DNA of 64,000 nucleotides, taken from contig NC_035436.2 in assembly GCF_002127325.2 (NCBI RefSeq), positions 115,074,088 to 115,138,087 of the forward strand, written 5' to 3'. The notes beneath the pieces were generated by a model that searched no databases, was not told the origin of the DNA, and worked only from the letters and a program-made list of their open reading frames with translations. A program made the translations under genes and the position numbers. Numbering within the stretch: position 1 is the stretch's first letter; each line of letters starts with the position of its first letter. Positions 22,443-34,983 of this stretch are shown here, in pieces. Source of the stretch: Helianthus annuus (taxonomy: Eukaryota; Streptophyta; Magnoliopsida; Asterales; Asteraceae).

Positions 22443-25400
22443 TCACTGATTTTCCTGGGGTGTCACATCCTCCCCCCGTTGATCTGGAATTTCGTCCCGA
22501 AATTCCGAAGTAGTAGCTTCAGCCTCAGTAGTGGTTGCATTGGTTTCGAATAACTGGGGGTACTTTTCTGTCATCCTGTCTTCGCGTTCCCAGGTGTACT
22601 CTGGGCCACGTTTGGAGTTCCAACGTACTTGAACAAGAGGGATTCTCTTGTTTTTGAGGACCTTCACATCCCGGTCCGTGATTTCAACTGGTTCCTCGAC
22701 GAACTGCAACCGCTCGTCGATAGTGAGTTCTTTGAAAGGAATGATGAGGGTTTCATCTGATAGGCACCTCTTTAAGTTCGACACATGAAAGACATTGTGA
22801 ACTGCCCCGAGTTCAGCTGGTAGGTTCAACTTGTAGGCTACTCTGCCAATCTTTTCTATGATTTCGAATGGTCCGACATATCGCGGATTCAGTTTACCCC
22901 GTTTGCCAAAACGAACCACACCCTTCCAGGGTGAGACTTTCAGTAAAACCCGGTCCCCGACCTGAAATTCCAAAGGTTTTCTACGCTTGTCTGCGTAGGC
23001 TTTCTGACGGTCGCGTGCTGCCGCCATGCGTTGTCGTATTTGTGCTATCTTTTCTGTGGCGTCCACTACAATCTCTGGACCCGTGATCTGACTATCCCCC
23101 ACCTCTGCCCAACAGAGAGGTGACCGGCATTTACGCCCGTACAATGCTTCGAATGGAGCGGCTTGGATGCTGGTGTGATAACTATTATTGTACGAGAACT
23201 CCACCAAAGGGAGGTGCTTTTCCCAGCCGTTGCCGAAATCGATAACGCACGCCCGAAGCATGTCTTCAAGAGTTTGGATCGTTCGCTCAGACTGCCCATC
23301 GGTCTGAGGATGGTAAGCTGTGCTCATGTCTAGCCTTGAGCCGAATGATTTATGCATTGCTTGCCATAGCTCTGACGTGAATCGTGCATCGCGATCCGAA
23401 ATGATGGAGATGGGCACCCCGTGCCTCGAAACAACTTCTTTAAGGTAGATGTCTGCGAGAGTGGAGAACTTATCCGTTTCCTTTATAGGTAGGAAGTGTG
23501 CAGACTTGGTGAGTCGATCCACGATCACCCATATGGTATCATTCCCACGTTGGGATCTAGGTAGGCCTGTAACGAAATCCATGGAAATTTCTTCCCATTT
23601 CCATTGAGGTATCTTAGGCTGCTGAAGTAGGCCCGCTGGTTTCTGGTATTCAACCTTGACTCTCGCACAGGTCAAACACTTGCCAACATAAGTAGCGATG
23701 TGGGCCTTCATGCTAGGCCACCAATAAGTGGTTCTGATGTCGTGGTACATTTTGTCCGACCCTGGATGTACCGAATAGCGAGATTTGTGAGCTTCATCCA
23801 TTACAAGTTCGCGTAGACCGCCATAAAGTGGGACCCAAATACGCCCCGTTACATAGTAGGCGCCGTCTGCCTTCTGTTCCATTTGCTGTCGTGAGCCGCG
23901 TAGGGCTTCAGCCTTGACGTTTTCGGGCTTCAATGCTTCTACCTGAGCATCTCGTATCTGTGCAGGAAGGCTAGACTGAATCGTAAGCTGTAGCGCTCGC
24001 ACGCGCCGAGGTAAAGTGTCTTTCCGACTGAGGGCATCAGCCACAACGTTGGCTTTGCCTGGATGGTACTTGATAGCGCATTCGTAATCGTTCAGTAATT
24101 CAACCCATCGCCGTTGACGCATGTTCAAATCCTTTTGCTTAAGAATATGCTCGAGACTCCTGTGATCGGTGTAAATCGTGCACCTGGTACCGTACAGGTA
24201 GTGTCGCCATATCTTAAGCGCGAAAACAACAGCTCCCAGCTCTAAATCGTGCGTCGTGTAGTTCCGTTCGTGAATCTTAAGTTGGCGTGAAGCGTAAGCA
24301 ATAACCTTGTCGCGCTGCATTAACACACATCCAAGTCCCCGAATGGATGCGTCACAATAAACCACGAAGTCATCTGTGCCCTCTGGCAGAGAGAGGATAG
24401 GTGCGCTGCAAAGTCTATCCTTTAAGTGCTGAAAAGCAGTCTCCTGGGGATCTCCCCAACGGTAGGTGATACCCTTCTGTGTCAGTAGCGTAAGCGGCTG
24501 CGCAATCTTCGAGAAATCCTTGATAAACCGTCTGTAGTAACCTGCCAAACCCAAGAATTGGCGTATTTCCGTTGGCGTTCGTGGTGCAGGCCAGTTTCTG
24601 ATCGAGTCTACCTTGGATGGATCGACATGGATCCCATCCTTGTTCACTACGTGGCCTAGAAAATGGACTTCACGAAGCCAGAAGTCGCATTTCGAAAACT
24701 TAGCGTACAGCTGTTCCTTCCGAAGGAGTTCCAAAATAAGACGAAGATGCTGCTCGTGCTCCTCCTGACTCTTGGAGTAGATTAGAATGTCGTCGATAAA
24801 CACAATGACGAACTTGTCAAGATAGGGTTTGCACACCCTGTTCATAAGGTCCATAAATACAGCATGTGCGTTCGTTAACCCGAACGGCATGACAAGAAAC
24901 TCATAGTGGCCGTAGCGAGTTCTGAATGCAGTTTTGGAGACGTCCTCATCCCGGACTCTCAGCTGATGGTACCCCGACCTCAAATCTATCTTCGAATAGT
25001 AACACGACCCTTGCAACTGGTCGAATAAGTCGTCTATGCGTGGAAGAGGATAACGGTTCTTCATCGTCACCTTGTTGAGTTCACGGTAGTCTATGCACAT
25101 TCTGAACGTACCGTCTTTCTTTTTCACGAAAAGTACTGGAGCTCCCCATGGCGAAGAGCTTGGACGAATGAAGCCCTTTTCCAAGAGCTCTTGCAGCTGT
25201 TTTGACAGTTCTTCCAATTCTAATGGAGCTAGACGATATGGTGCGCGAGCTATGGGTGCTGCTCCTAGAGCGAGCTCGATCGGAAATTCGACCTGATGAT
25301 GAGGCGGTAAGCCAGGTAAGTCTTCAGGAAACACCTGAGGGTAGTCACGTACAATTGGAATATCCTCCAATTTCTTCTCTTTTGCTGATGCGTCTGTGAC

Positions 25401-27185
25401 GAGTGCCAAGAATGCGGTGTGACCCTTCCGCAGGCACTTCTGAGCCTTCAAGAAAGAGATGATGCCAACCACAGCACCACTCTTGTCGCCTTGGACTTCG
25501 AGAGGTTCTTGACCAGAACGTGGAATACGAATAATCTTCTCGCTGCATAAGATTTCTGCCTGATGTTGAGATAGCCAATCCATCCCAATCATGACGTCGA
25601 AGCTACCCAAAACTATGGGAATGAGATCGATAGTGAAAGCTTGACCGGCTAAGATAAGATTACAACCCTGAACTACGTGCGTGGCTTCTAGACTTTTACC
25701 GTTAGCTAACTCTACTACATGTTTGGTGGGTAAAAGTGTTGGTGCACGTTTTAGCAGTTGACACATTTTCACAGACATATAGCTTGTATCCGCACCCGAA
25801 TCAAATAAAACAGTAACGTAAATATTGTCGAGGAGAAACTTACCCATAACTACGTTGGGGTCGTTCACTGCGTCACCTCGACCTAGCACAAAAGCGCGTC
25901 CCCTAGCCTCGTTGCCATTATTGTTGTTGTTCCCACCGTTGTTGTTCCCGTTGCCCTGGTTATTGTTGTTGCGATTCTGATTCAACTGAGGGCAGTCGCG
26001 TTTGAAATGACCTTCAGCCCCACACTGGAAACATCCCCGGTTTCCACGCTGTGGCTGCTGTTGCTGCTGTGGGTTCTGTGGAGCTGGTTGTTGTGGTTGC
26101 TGGTTCTGATTTGCAGGACGAGGGCTCCTACAGTCTTTAGCCTCGTGCCCCATCTTAAGACACCTTTGACAACGACCCTTGCTGCATGGGCCGCTATGGT
26201 GCCTGTTGCAGTTGTGACACTTGGGGTGAAAACCCTGATATCTTCCCCGTCTATGACCACCAGAGGATTGCTGACTGGGACTCTGGTAGTGGTCAGTCTT
26301 CTGTTGCTGAGCTTGAGACTGAACGAATGCTGAACCTTTACTAGAATCTCCATCCCACTTTCTTTTGCTGTCACCAGTAGTAGCGGGAGTAGCTGAAGGA
26401 GTGACTGTAGCAGTAGCGCTGACACGCTTAGGCAGTTTATTCTGATCCACTGCCTGGTCGGTGATGCGATGAGCGAGGTGCTGAATTTCCTGGATGTTAT
26501 CGAGATTAGCCGAGGTAACATGGCTCTGGATCTCTGGCGCCAATCCCTTGAGATACATCTCAATGCGCTTGTATGGAGGGTCCACCATAGTTGGACACAG
26601 CACGGCCAGCTCATTCGACCGTTTAGTATACGCTTCGATCTCTGACCCAACCATTTTCAAATTATACAGCTCGTCTTCCAACTTGTGAATATCTTCACGC
26701 GTACAATACTCCTTCTTGATAAGTTCCTTAAAATCGTTCCAGGGTGTGGCGTTAGCAGCTGCCAACCCTAAGATCTGAACTTGGGCGTTCCACCAAGTTA
26801 ATGCTATCCCTTCCAAGGTGCCAGTTGCATACTTGACCTTGCGAGCCTCAGGGCACTCGCACATTTCGAATACTGACTCTAGCTTTTCGAACCAGTGGAG
26901 GAGTCCCACTTCCCCCTCTGTGCCGCTGAAGGTACTTGGACGACAGTCCATGAAGTTCTTAAAGGTGCAAACTTGCTGTGCTGGTTGACCTATTGTGTAC
27001 GAATAGGGCAAAGTTTAAATACAAGGGCTAGTTTAGGAATGTAGGATCTAAAGATCCTAGCGTAAGTTATAACTACAGGATATACTACCTGCTTGAGCAG
27101 CTGCAAGTGCCGCAGCAACTTGAGCTTGAACGAGAGCCTCTAGCTGGGCTTGTGTCATGTTAATTCTTCCCGACATGATCTTCAT
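22443..27185 (-). CDS. BC first internal region: intact Ty3/gypsy Gag-Pol
   Basis: This gag-pol is open from 27011 to 22443. The in-frame codon at 27011 is TTG, so it is unlikely to be the start. I take exon 1 as 27185-27089 (start [13 protein letters not shown]) joined to exon 2 from 26989. The first ATG inside exon 2 begins MDCRPSTF. The domain order matches A: Gag with [24 protein letters not shown] and [14 protein letters not shown] knuckles, then DSGAD protease, FIDD RT, YCDAS RNase H, HHCC and DD35E integrase, and the chromo-like end. Compared with A, the His/Asn/Gln-rich gag linker has small in-frame length changes. No frameshift or stop was seen. It probably makes all enzymes needed to mobilise itself and relatives such as E. 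Confidence 0.92.
26990..27088 (-). other. Putative 99-nt gag intron, BC first copy
   Basis: Donor GCAG|GTAGTATATCC, acceptor CACAATAG|GTCAACC, phase 1. Several in-frame stops lie inside. The element A and D introns have the same boundaries. Confidence 0.65.
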
Positions 27186-27474
27186 AGTAAAAAGTAACGT
27201 AAATGAGAGAGGTTCGCGAGTAGGGCGATGACAGAAAAGTGTAAGCACGTAGGGATTCTCATGCTATAGTATCATGTGTATCTAAACGTGATGCGAGCAA
27301 AGTTCTAAGCAGTTCTAGAAAACAGGCAATAAACATAAACCTTATTACCTAGGATGTCGAGTCTTGCACGTGGAGCGAAGCGTTGTTGTGGATCGTTGAG
27401 AGCACTGTTCTGGTTATAGTCTGGTTTTAATAAAAACATTTTCCCATATTAAAACCAAGTTCTCTATAACCAAT

Positions 27475-27487
27475 GGCTCTGATACCA
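27475..27487 (-). other. BC internal PBS, tRNA-iMet
   Basis: TGGTATCAGAGCC in element sense, three bases from the end of LTR2. With the second PBS at 34968-34980 it shows that both internal regions have normal 5' ends. Confidence 0.88.
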
Positions 27488-27490
27488 ATC

Positions 27491-29859
27491 TGTCACACCC
27501 CTAAAATCCACATGCGGAGTACCACCGCTAGGAGGCGTGACATGACCAGGATCAAGCCACCAATTATATCAAACATAGCATTTAATAATAATCATAGACA
27601 TAATTGATGTTCAAAACCAAACATTGAATATGTAGCGGAAGCATTAAATGTAAAACCCAAAACATAAGTATCAATGTGTGAATGTAAAAGTGTTTAATAA
27701 GCATTCAGATGTTCTTGTCCACAACGACCCGCTTCTCCTCTGGTGCAAGCTCCATGTATACCTAAGGTCCTGCAAGGCATGCAGCAAATAATCAACAAAC
27801 TAGTTGAGCGAGTTCACAGAAAGTAAGTTCATAATTGTAATGCGTAAGTTCATCTAGTGGTGAGGGATTCTCACGATTATCCTTAACAATGGGGGATTCC
27901 CATTATGGTACTTACTAGACTAGTGCAACCATGTGTTCTTCTTAAACCGAGAACAGGAATACGTACTGGGTCACGTAGGATTTACGTGACGTGTCCTTCC
28001 CCGAGGACAGTGGTACGCGTGGGGGCTACGCAGGATTTACGCAGCGTGTCCTTCCGACCCGGAAGACAGTAGATGGTATTGGGTTACGTAGGCTTTACGT
28101 AACGTGTCCTCCCGACCCGGGAGACAAATGGCAAATACTGGGTTACGTTGGCTTTACGTAACGTGTCCTGACTATCCTGAGGACGATGGTCTATAGTCTA
28201 GTGAATGCGTAAGTACGAGTAACTCTTTCAATATCAACATATCCAACCCAATTCCCAACCCGGGAATCCCATGCCTTGGCTGTGTGAACTCACCTTGGTT
28301 TGCTCGGCAGATACACAAAAGAGTATAGATAAGCTAGTAAATGGTCAACCACGTCCTATCATGGTTGTAATACAAGTCAGGTTTTGACTAAGGAAATGCA
28401 CGTATGTGTCACATAAGATAACAGGCTAAAAACACATATAAGTCATGGCAACACTTATTGCATGGCATCAGTCAGTTTGTATAATAGAATCGTACTTTGA
28501 GCGATTAAACAATTGGGCCCAACAACTTAACAAAGTCAATAACAAATCTCGGCCCAATAAAATACACGTGTGACTTGTGCGATTCCTAGGGATTGTGCGA
28601 GTAGGATTTGGGCTTGAGGCCCAACAGTTAAACGGTTTCACTCTTTGTGCGACTGAACATGTTTTGTTCGTTCCATTTGGGTTGTGCGGCCTGCTTAGAT
28701 TAGCCCAACAATAATACCCAGCCCAATTATAACATACGGCCCAAAACAAACACACAAATGACGTTGTGCGATCCAGCTGATCTTGTACGATCCAGCTGGG
28801 TTGTGCGATTTAAGGTAGTCCAGCCCGCACATCATCCGGCCCATACTGCTTGTGCGATAGGTCTTGGGCTATCCGGCCCAACATACAGCCTTGTGTGACC
28901 AGGCTGCCCTTGTGCGACTGGGCTGCACTTGTGTGATTTAAAACACCTTGTGCGACTGGTTCAGCTTGTGTGACTGGACCAGTTTGTGCGAGTGGCTTGT
29001 GTGATCAGCCTAGTTGTGCGATTGGTTCAATCATTCCATGAATCAAGCTATTTGGTTACAATTAGATTATCAGTTACATATTTTCCATACTTAGCATTCT
29101 TTCAATTAACACGATTTCAACAAATCGTTTAACATGATATCGATCAAACAGTACAAATCGTTCCTAAATCCACATGAGCCCTAACAAAGTATGAACAACA
29201 AACTCATGAACACGAATCCGGCTATCAACAACTTAACCCATTCACAAACCAATTAATCAAGTTAACAATCCGAATAAATGATCATACACATATGGCCGAT
29301 TACATACAAGCAGATTGGTTATGATAACCTATGACATCTAATCAGTTTAGCTCGATAACATAACTCATCCGATTACAATCATATGGTGAACAAACGATTT
29401 GCAAGAACATAAACTAAACCACATGAATCGTACAAGAACATAATCAATCATACTAACCGGTTACAAGTAAAGGGATGTGACCCGAATGGGAAGTTGGTTC
29501 TTGTGCCGTCGGTTTCCAAGCAACGAGAGAGAGAAGTCGTCTAGGGTTCTTGGTGTGTGTGTGTTCTTGTGTTGTGTAACAAATGAGAAAGAAACCAAGT
29601 CCCTAAGGTGTTTACACGGTATAGAGGGGTGGGCCGGCCCTTACGTGGGCTGCCCTATTGGTCCGCGTACAAGGTGTGAAGCCCAATGGCTTTGTGCGAT
29701 CAAGTGTAGGTGTGTGTGTTGTGCGATCGGGTTAATACACGCATACATACGTTACATCATGCACTCAATAACAAAATATTCATTAAATCCAAACATATAA
29801 TTTAGTTCACATATGCACGTAGCGTTACACAAAATAAGTCTAAAGTTCGAGTTGTCACA
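27491..29859 (-). repeat. BC LTR2 (shared middle LTR)
   Basis: 2369 bp, at +7493 from LTR1 and nearly identical to it. One visible difference is at about 29454, where LTR2 agrees with LTR3. The hairpin array is at 27860-28184. It serves as 5' LTR of the first internal region and 3' LTR of the second. No TSD flanks it. Confidence 0.92.
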
Positions 29860-29935
29860 TTATCCCCAACTAATTGGAAATTTCGTCCCGAAATTTGGTA
29901 TGCACTCACTGAGGAAGCTAAGTAAACTGTATTGT

Positions 29936-32900
29936 TCACTGATTTTCCTGGGGTGTCACATCCTCCCCCCGTTGATCTGGAATTTCGTCCCGAAATTCCG
30001 AAGTAGTAGCTTCAGCCTCAGTAGTGGTTGCATTGGTTTCGAATAACTGGGGGTACTTTTCTGTCATCCTGTCTTCGCGTTCCCAGGTGTACTCTGGGCC
30101 ACGTTTGGAGTTCCAACGTACTTGAACAAGAGGGATTCTCTTGTTTTTGAGGACCTTCACATCCCGGTCCGTGATTTCAACTGGTTCCTCGACGAACTGC
30201 AACCGCTCGTTGATAGTGAGTTCTTTGAAAGGAATGATGAGGGTTTCATCTGATAGGCACCTCTTTAAGTTCGACACATGAAAGACATTGTGAACTGCCC
30301 CGAGTTCAGCTGGTAGGTTCAACTTGTAGGCTACTCTGCCAATCTTTTCTATGATTTCGAATGGTCCGACATATCGCGGATTCAGTTTACCCCGTTTGCC
30401 AAAACGAACCACACCCTTCCAGGGTGAGACTTTCAGTAAAACCCGGTCCCCGACCTGAAATTCCAAAGGTTTTCTACGCTTGTCTGCGTAGGCTTTCTGA
30501 CGGTCGCGTGCTGCCGCCATGCGTTGTCGTATTTGTGCTATCTTTTCTGTGGCGTCCACTACAATCTCTGGACCCGTGATCTGACTATCCCCCACCTCTG
30601 CCCAACAGAGAGGTGACCGGCATTTACGCCCGTACAATGCTTCGAATGGAGCGGCTTGGATGCTGGTGTGATAACTATTATTGTACGAGAACTCCACCAA
30701 AGGGAGGTGCTTTTCCCAGCCGTTGCCGAAATCGATAACGCACGCCCGAAGCATGTCTTCAAGAGTTTGGATCGTTCGCTCAGACTGCCCATCGGTCTGA
30801 GGATGGTAAGCTGTGCTCATGTCTAGCCTTGAGCCGAATGATTTATGCATTGCTTGCCATAGCTCTGACGTGAATCGTGCATCGCGATCCGAAATGATGG
30901 AGATGGGCACCCCGTGCCTCGAAACAACTTCTTTAAGGTAGATGTCTGCGAGAGTGGAGAACTTATCCGTTTCCTTTATAGGTAGGAAGTGTGCAGACTT
31001 GGTGAGTCGATCCACGATCACCCATATGGTATCATTCCCACGTTGGGATCTAGGTAGGCCTGTAACGAAATCCATGGAAATTTCTTCCCATTTCCATTGA
31101 GGTATCTTAGGCTGCTGAAGTAGGCCCGCTGGTTTCTGGTATTCAACCTTGACTCTCGCACAGGTCAAACACTTGCCAACATAAGTAGCGATGTGGGCCT
31201 TCATGCTAGGCCACCAATAAGTGGTTCTGATGTCGTGGTACATTTTGTCCGACCTTGGATGTACCGAATAGCGAGATTTGTGAGCTTCATCCATTACAAG
31301 TTCGCGTAGACCGCCATAAAGTGGGACCCAAATACGCCCCGTTACATAGTAGGCGCCGTCTGCCTTCTGTTCCATTTGCTGTCGTGAGCCGCGTAGGGCT
31401 TCAGCCTTGACGTTTTCGGGCTTCAATGCTTCTACCTGAGCATCTCGTATCTGTGCAGGAAGGCTAGACTGAATCGTAAGCTGTAGCGCTCGCACGCGCC
31501 GAGGTAAAGTGTCTTTCCGACTGAGGGCATCAGCCACAACGTTGGCTTTGCCTGGATGGTACTTGATAGCGCATTCGTAATCGTTCAGTAATTCAACCCA
31601 TCGCCGTTGACGCATGTTCAAATCCTTTTGCTTAAGAATATGCTCGAGACTCCTGTGATCGGTGTAAATCGTGCACCTGGTACCGTACAGGTAGTGTCGC
31701 CATATCTTAAGCGCGAAAACAACAGCTCCCAGCTCTAAATCGTGCGTCGTGTAGTTCCGTTCGTGAATCTTAAGTTGGCGTGAAGCGTAAGCAATAACCT
31801 TGTCGCGCTGCATTAACACACATCCAAGTCCCCGAATGGATGCGTCACAATAAACCACGAAGTCATCTGTGCCCTCTGGCAGAGAGAGGATAGGTGCGCT
31901 GCAAAGTCTATCCTTTAAGTGCTGAAAAGCAGTCTCCTGGGGATCTCCCCAACGGTAGGTGATACCCTTCTGTGTCAGTAGCGTAAGCGGCTGCGCAATC
32001 TTCGAGAAATCCTTGATAAACCGTCTGTAGTAACCTGCCAAACCCAAGAATTGGCGTATTTCCGTTGGCGTTCGTGGTGCAGGCCAGTTTCTGATCGAGT
32101 CTACCTTGGATGGATCGACATGGATCCCATCCTTGTTCACTACGTGGCCTAGAAAATGGACTTCACGAAGCCAGAAGTCGCATTTCGAAAACTTAGCGTA
32201 CAGCTGTTCCTTCCGAAGGAGTTCCAAAATAAGACGAAGATGCTGCTCGTGCTCCTCCTGACTCTTGGAGTAGATTAGAATGTCGTCGATAAACACAATG
32301 ACGAACTTGTCAAGATAGGGTTTGCACACCCTGTTCATAAGGTCCATAAATACAGCATGTGCGTTCGTTAACCCGAACGGCATGACAAGAAACTCATAGT
32401 GGCCGTAGCGAGTTCTGAATGCAGTTTTGGAGACGTCCTCATCCCGGACTCTCAGCTGATGGTACCCCGACCTCAAATCTATCTTCGAATAGTAACACGA
32501 CCCTTGCAACTGGTCGAATAAGTCGTCTATGCGTGGAAGAGGATAACGGTTCTTCATCGTCACCTTGTTGAGTTCACGGTAGTCTATGCACATTCTGAAC
32601 GTACCGTCTTTCTTTTTCACGAAAAGTACTGGAGCTCCCCATGGCGAAGAGCTTGGACGAATGAAGCCCTTTTCCAAGAGCTCTTGCAGCTGTTTTGACA
32701 GTTCTTCCAATTCTAATGGAGCTAGACGATATGGTGCGCGAGCTATGGGTGCTGCTCCTAGAGCGAGCTCGATCGGAAATTCGACCTGATGATGAGGCGG
32801 TAAGCCAGGTAAGTCTTCAGGAAACACCTGAGGGTAGTCACGTACAATTGGAATATCCTCCAATTTCTTCTCTTTTGCTGATGCGTCTGTGACGAGTGCC

Positions 32901-34678
32901 AAGAATGCGGTGTGACCCTTCCGCAGGCACTTCTGAGCCTTCAAGAAAGAGATGATGCCAACCACAGCACCACTCTTGTCGCCTTGGACTTCGAGAGGTT
33001 CTTGACCAGAACGTGGAATACGAATAATCTTCTCGCTGCATAAGATTTCTGCCTGATGTTGAGATAGCCAATCCATCCCAATCATGACGTCGAAGCTACC
33101 CAAAACTATGGGAATGAGATCGATAGTGAAAGCTTGACCGGCTAAGATAAGATTACAACCCTGAACTACGTGCGTGGCTTCTAGACTTTTACCGTTAGCT
33201 AACTCTACTACATGTTTGGTGGGTAAAAGTGTTGGTGCACGTTTTAGCAGTTGACACATTTTCACAGACATATAGCTTGTATCCGCACCCGAATCAAATA
33301 AAACAGTAACGTAAATATTGTCGAGGAGAAACTTACCCATAACTACGTTGGGGTCGTTCACTGCGTCACCTCGACCTAGCACAAAAGCGCGTCCCCTAGC
33401 CTCGTTGCCATTATTGTTGTTGTTCCCACCGTTGTTGTTCCCGTTGCCCTGGTTATTGTTGTTGCGATTCTGATTCAACTGAGGGCAGTCGCGTTTGAAA
33501 TGACCTTCAGCCCCACACTGGAAACATCCCCGGTTTCCACGCTGTGGCTGCTGTTGCTGCTGTGGGTTCTGTGGAGCTGGTTGTTGTGGTTGCTGGTTCT
33601 GATTTGCAGGACGAGGGCTCCTACAGTCTTTAGCCTCGTGCCCCATCTTAAGACACCTTTGACAACGACCCTTGCTGCATGGGCCGCTATGGTGCCTGTT
33701 GCAGTTGTGACACTTGGGGTGAAAACCCTGATATCTTCCCCGTCTATGACCACCAGAGGATTGCTGACTGGGACTCTGGTAGTGGTCAGTCTTCTGTTGC
33801 TGAGCTTGAGACTGAACGAATGCTGAACCTTTACTAGAATCTCCATCCCACTTTCTTTTGCTGTCACCAGTAGTAGCGGGAGTAGCTGAAGGAGTGACTG
33901 TAGCAGTAGCGCTGACACGCTTAGGCAGTTTATTCTGATCCACTGCCTGGTCGGTGATGCGATGAGCGAGGTGCTGAATTTCCTGGATGTTATCGAGATT
34001 AGCCGAGGTAACATGGCTCTGGATCTCTGGCGCCAATCCCTTGAGATACATCTCAATGCGCTTGTATGGAGGGTCCACCATAGTTGGACACAGCACGGCC
34101 AGCTCATTCGACCGTTTAGTATACGCTTCGATCTCTGACCCAACCATTTTCAAATTATACAGCTCGTCTTCCAACTTGTGAATATCTTCACGCGTACAAT
34201 ACTCCTTCTTGATAAGTTCCTTAAAATCGTTCCAGGGTGTGGCGTTAGCAGCTGCCAACCCTAAGATCTGAACTTGGGCGTTCCACCAAGTTAATGCTAT
34301 CCCTTCCAAGGTGCCAGTTGCATACTTGACCTTGCGAGCCTCAGGGCACTCGCACATTTCGAATACTGACTCTAGCTTTTCGAACCAGTGGAGGAGTCCC
34401 ACTTCCCCCTCTGTGCCGCTGAAGGTACTTGGACGACAGTCCATGAAGTTCTTAAAGGTGCAAACTTGCTGTGCTGGTTGACCTATTGTGTACGAATAGG
34501 GCAAAGTTTAAATACAAGGGCTAGTTTAGGAATGTAGGATCTAAAGATCCTAGCGTAAGTTATAACTACAGGATATACTACCTGCTTGAGCAGCTGCAAG
34601 TGCCGCAGCAACTTGAGCTTGAACGAGAGCCTCTAGCTGGGCTTGTGTCATGTTAATTCTTCCCGACATGATCTTCAT
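29936..34678 (-). CDS. BC second internal region: intact Ty3/gypsy Gag-Pol
   Basis: The frame is open from 34504 (TTG) to 29936, with exon 1 at 34678-34582, a putative intron at 34483-34581 and exon 2 from 34482. Its protein differs from the first copy at only two residues that I could see. In the integrase zinc domain HPGSDK became HPRSDK, near 31254. Near the C-terminus TIDERL became TINERL, near 30211. All catalytic motifs are kept. The Gly-to-Arg change sits between the His pair and the Cys pair of the zinc domain and could weaken integrase. The near-identity over 5 kb shows the duplication is young. Confidence 0.92.
34483..34581 (-). other. Putative 99-nt gag intron, BC second copy
   Basis: Same donor and acceptor as at 26990-27088, shifted by the 7493-bp period. 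Confidence 0.62.
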
Positions 34679-34983
34679 AGTAAAAAGTAACGTAAATGAG
34701 AGAGGTTCGCGAGTAGGGCGATGACAGAAAAGTGTAAGCACGTAGGGATTCTCATGCTATAGTATCATGTGTATCTAAACGTGATGCGAGCAAAGTTCTA
34801 AGCAGTTCTAGAAAACAGGCAATAAACATAAACCTTATTACCTAGGATGTCGAGTCTTGCACGTGGAGCGAAGCGTTGTTGTGGATCGTTGAGAGCACTG
34901 TTCTGGTTATAGTCTGGTTTTAATAAAAACATTTTCCCATATTAAAACCAAGTTCTCTATAACCAATGGCTCTGATACCAATC

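Noticed and set aside
22320..22553. Short + strand frame at the LTR-internal junction, repeated at 29813, 10497, 929 and 54998
   Set aside because: It is antisense or sense read-through of the conserved pol end, twin hairpins and PPT; conservation is explained by those.
27000..27011. TTG start giving MPYSYTIG at the gag N-terminus in BC (similar in D and E)
   Set aside because: The start is not ATG and is absent in A (TTC). The same bases form the 3' end of the putative intron.
27475..27487. tRNA-Met gene fragment
   Set aside because: Only 13 bases complementary to the tRNA 3' end at an LTR border; this is a primer binding site.
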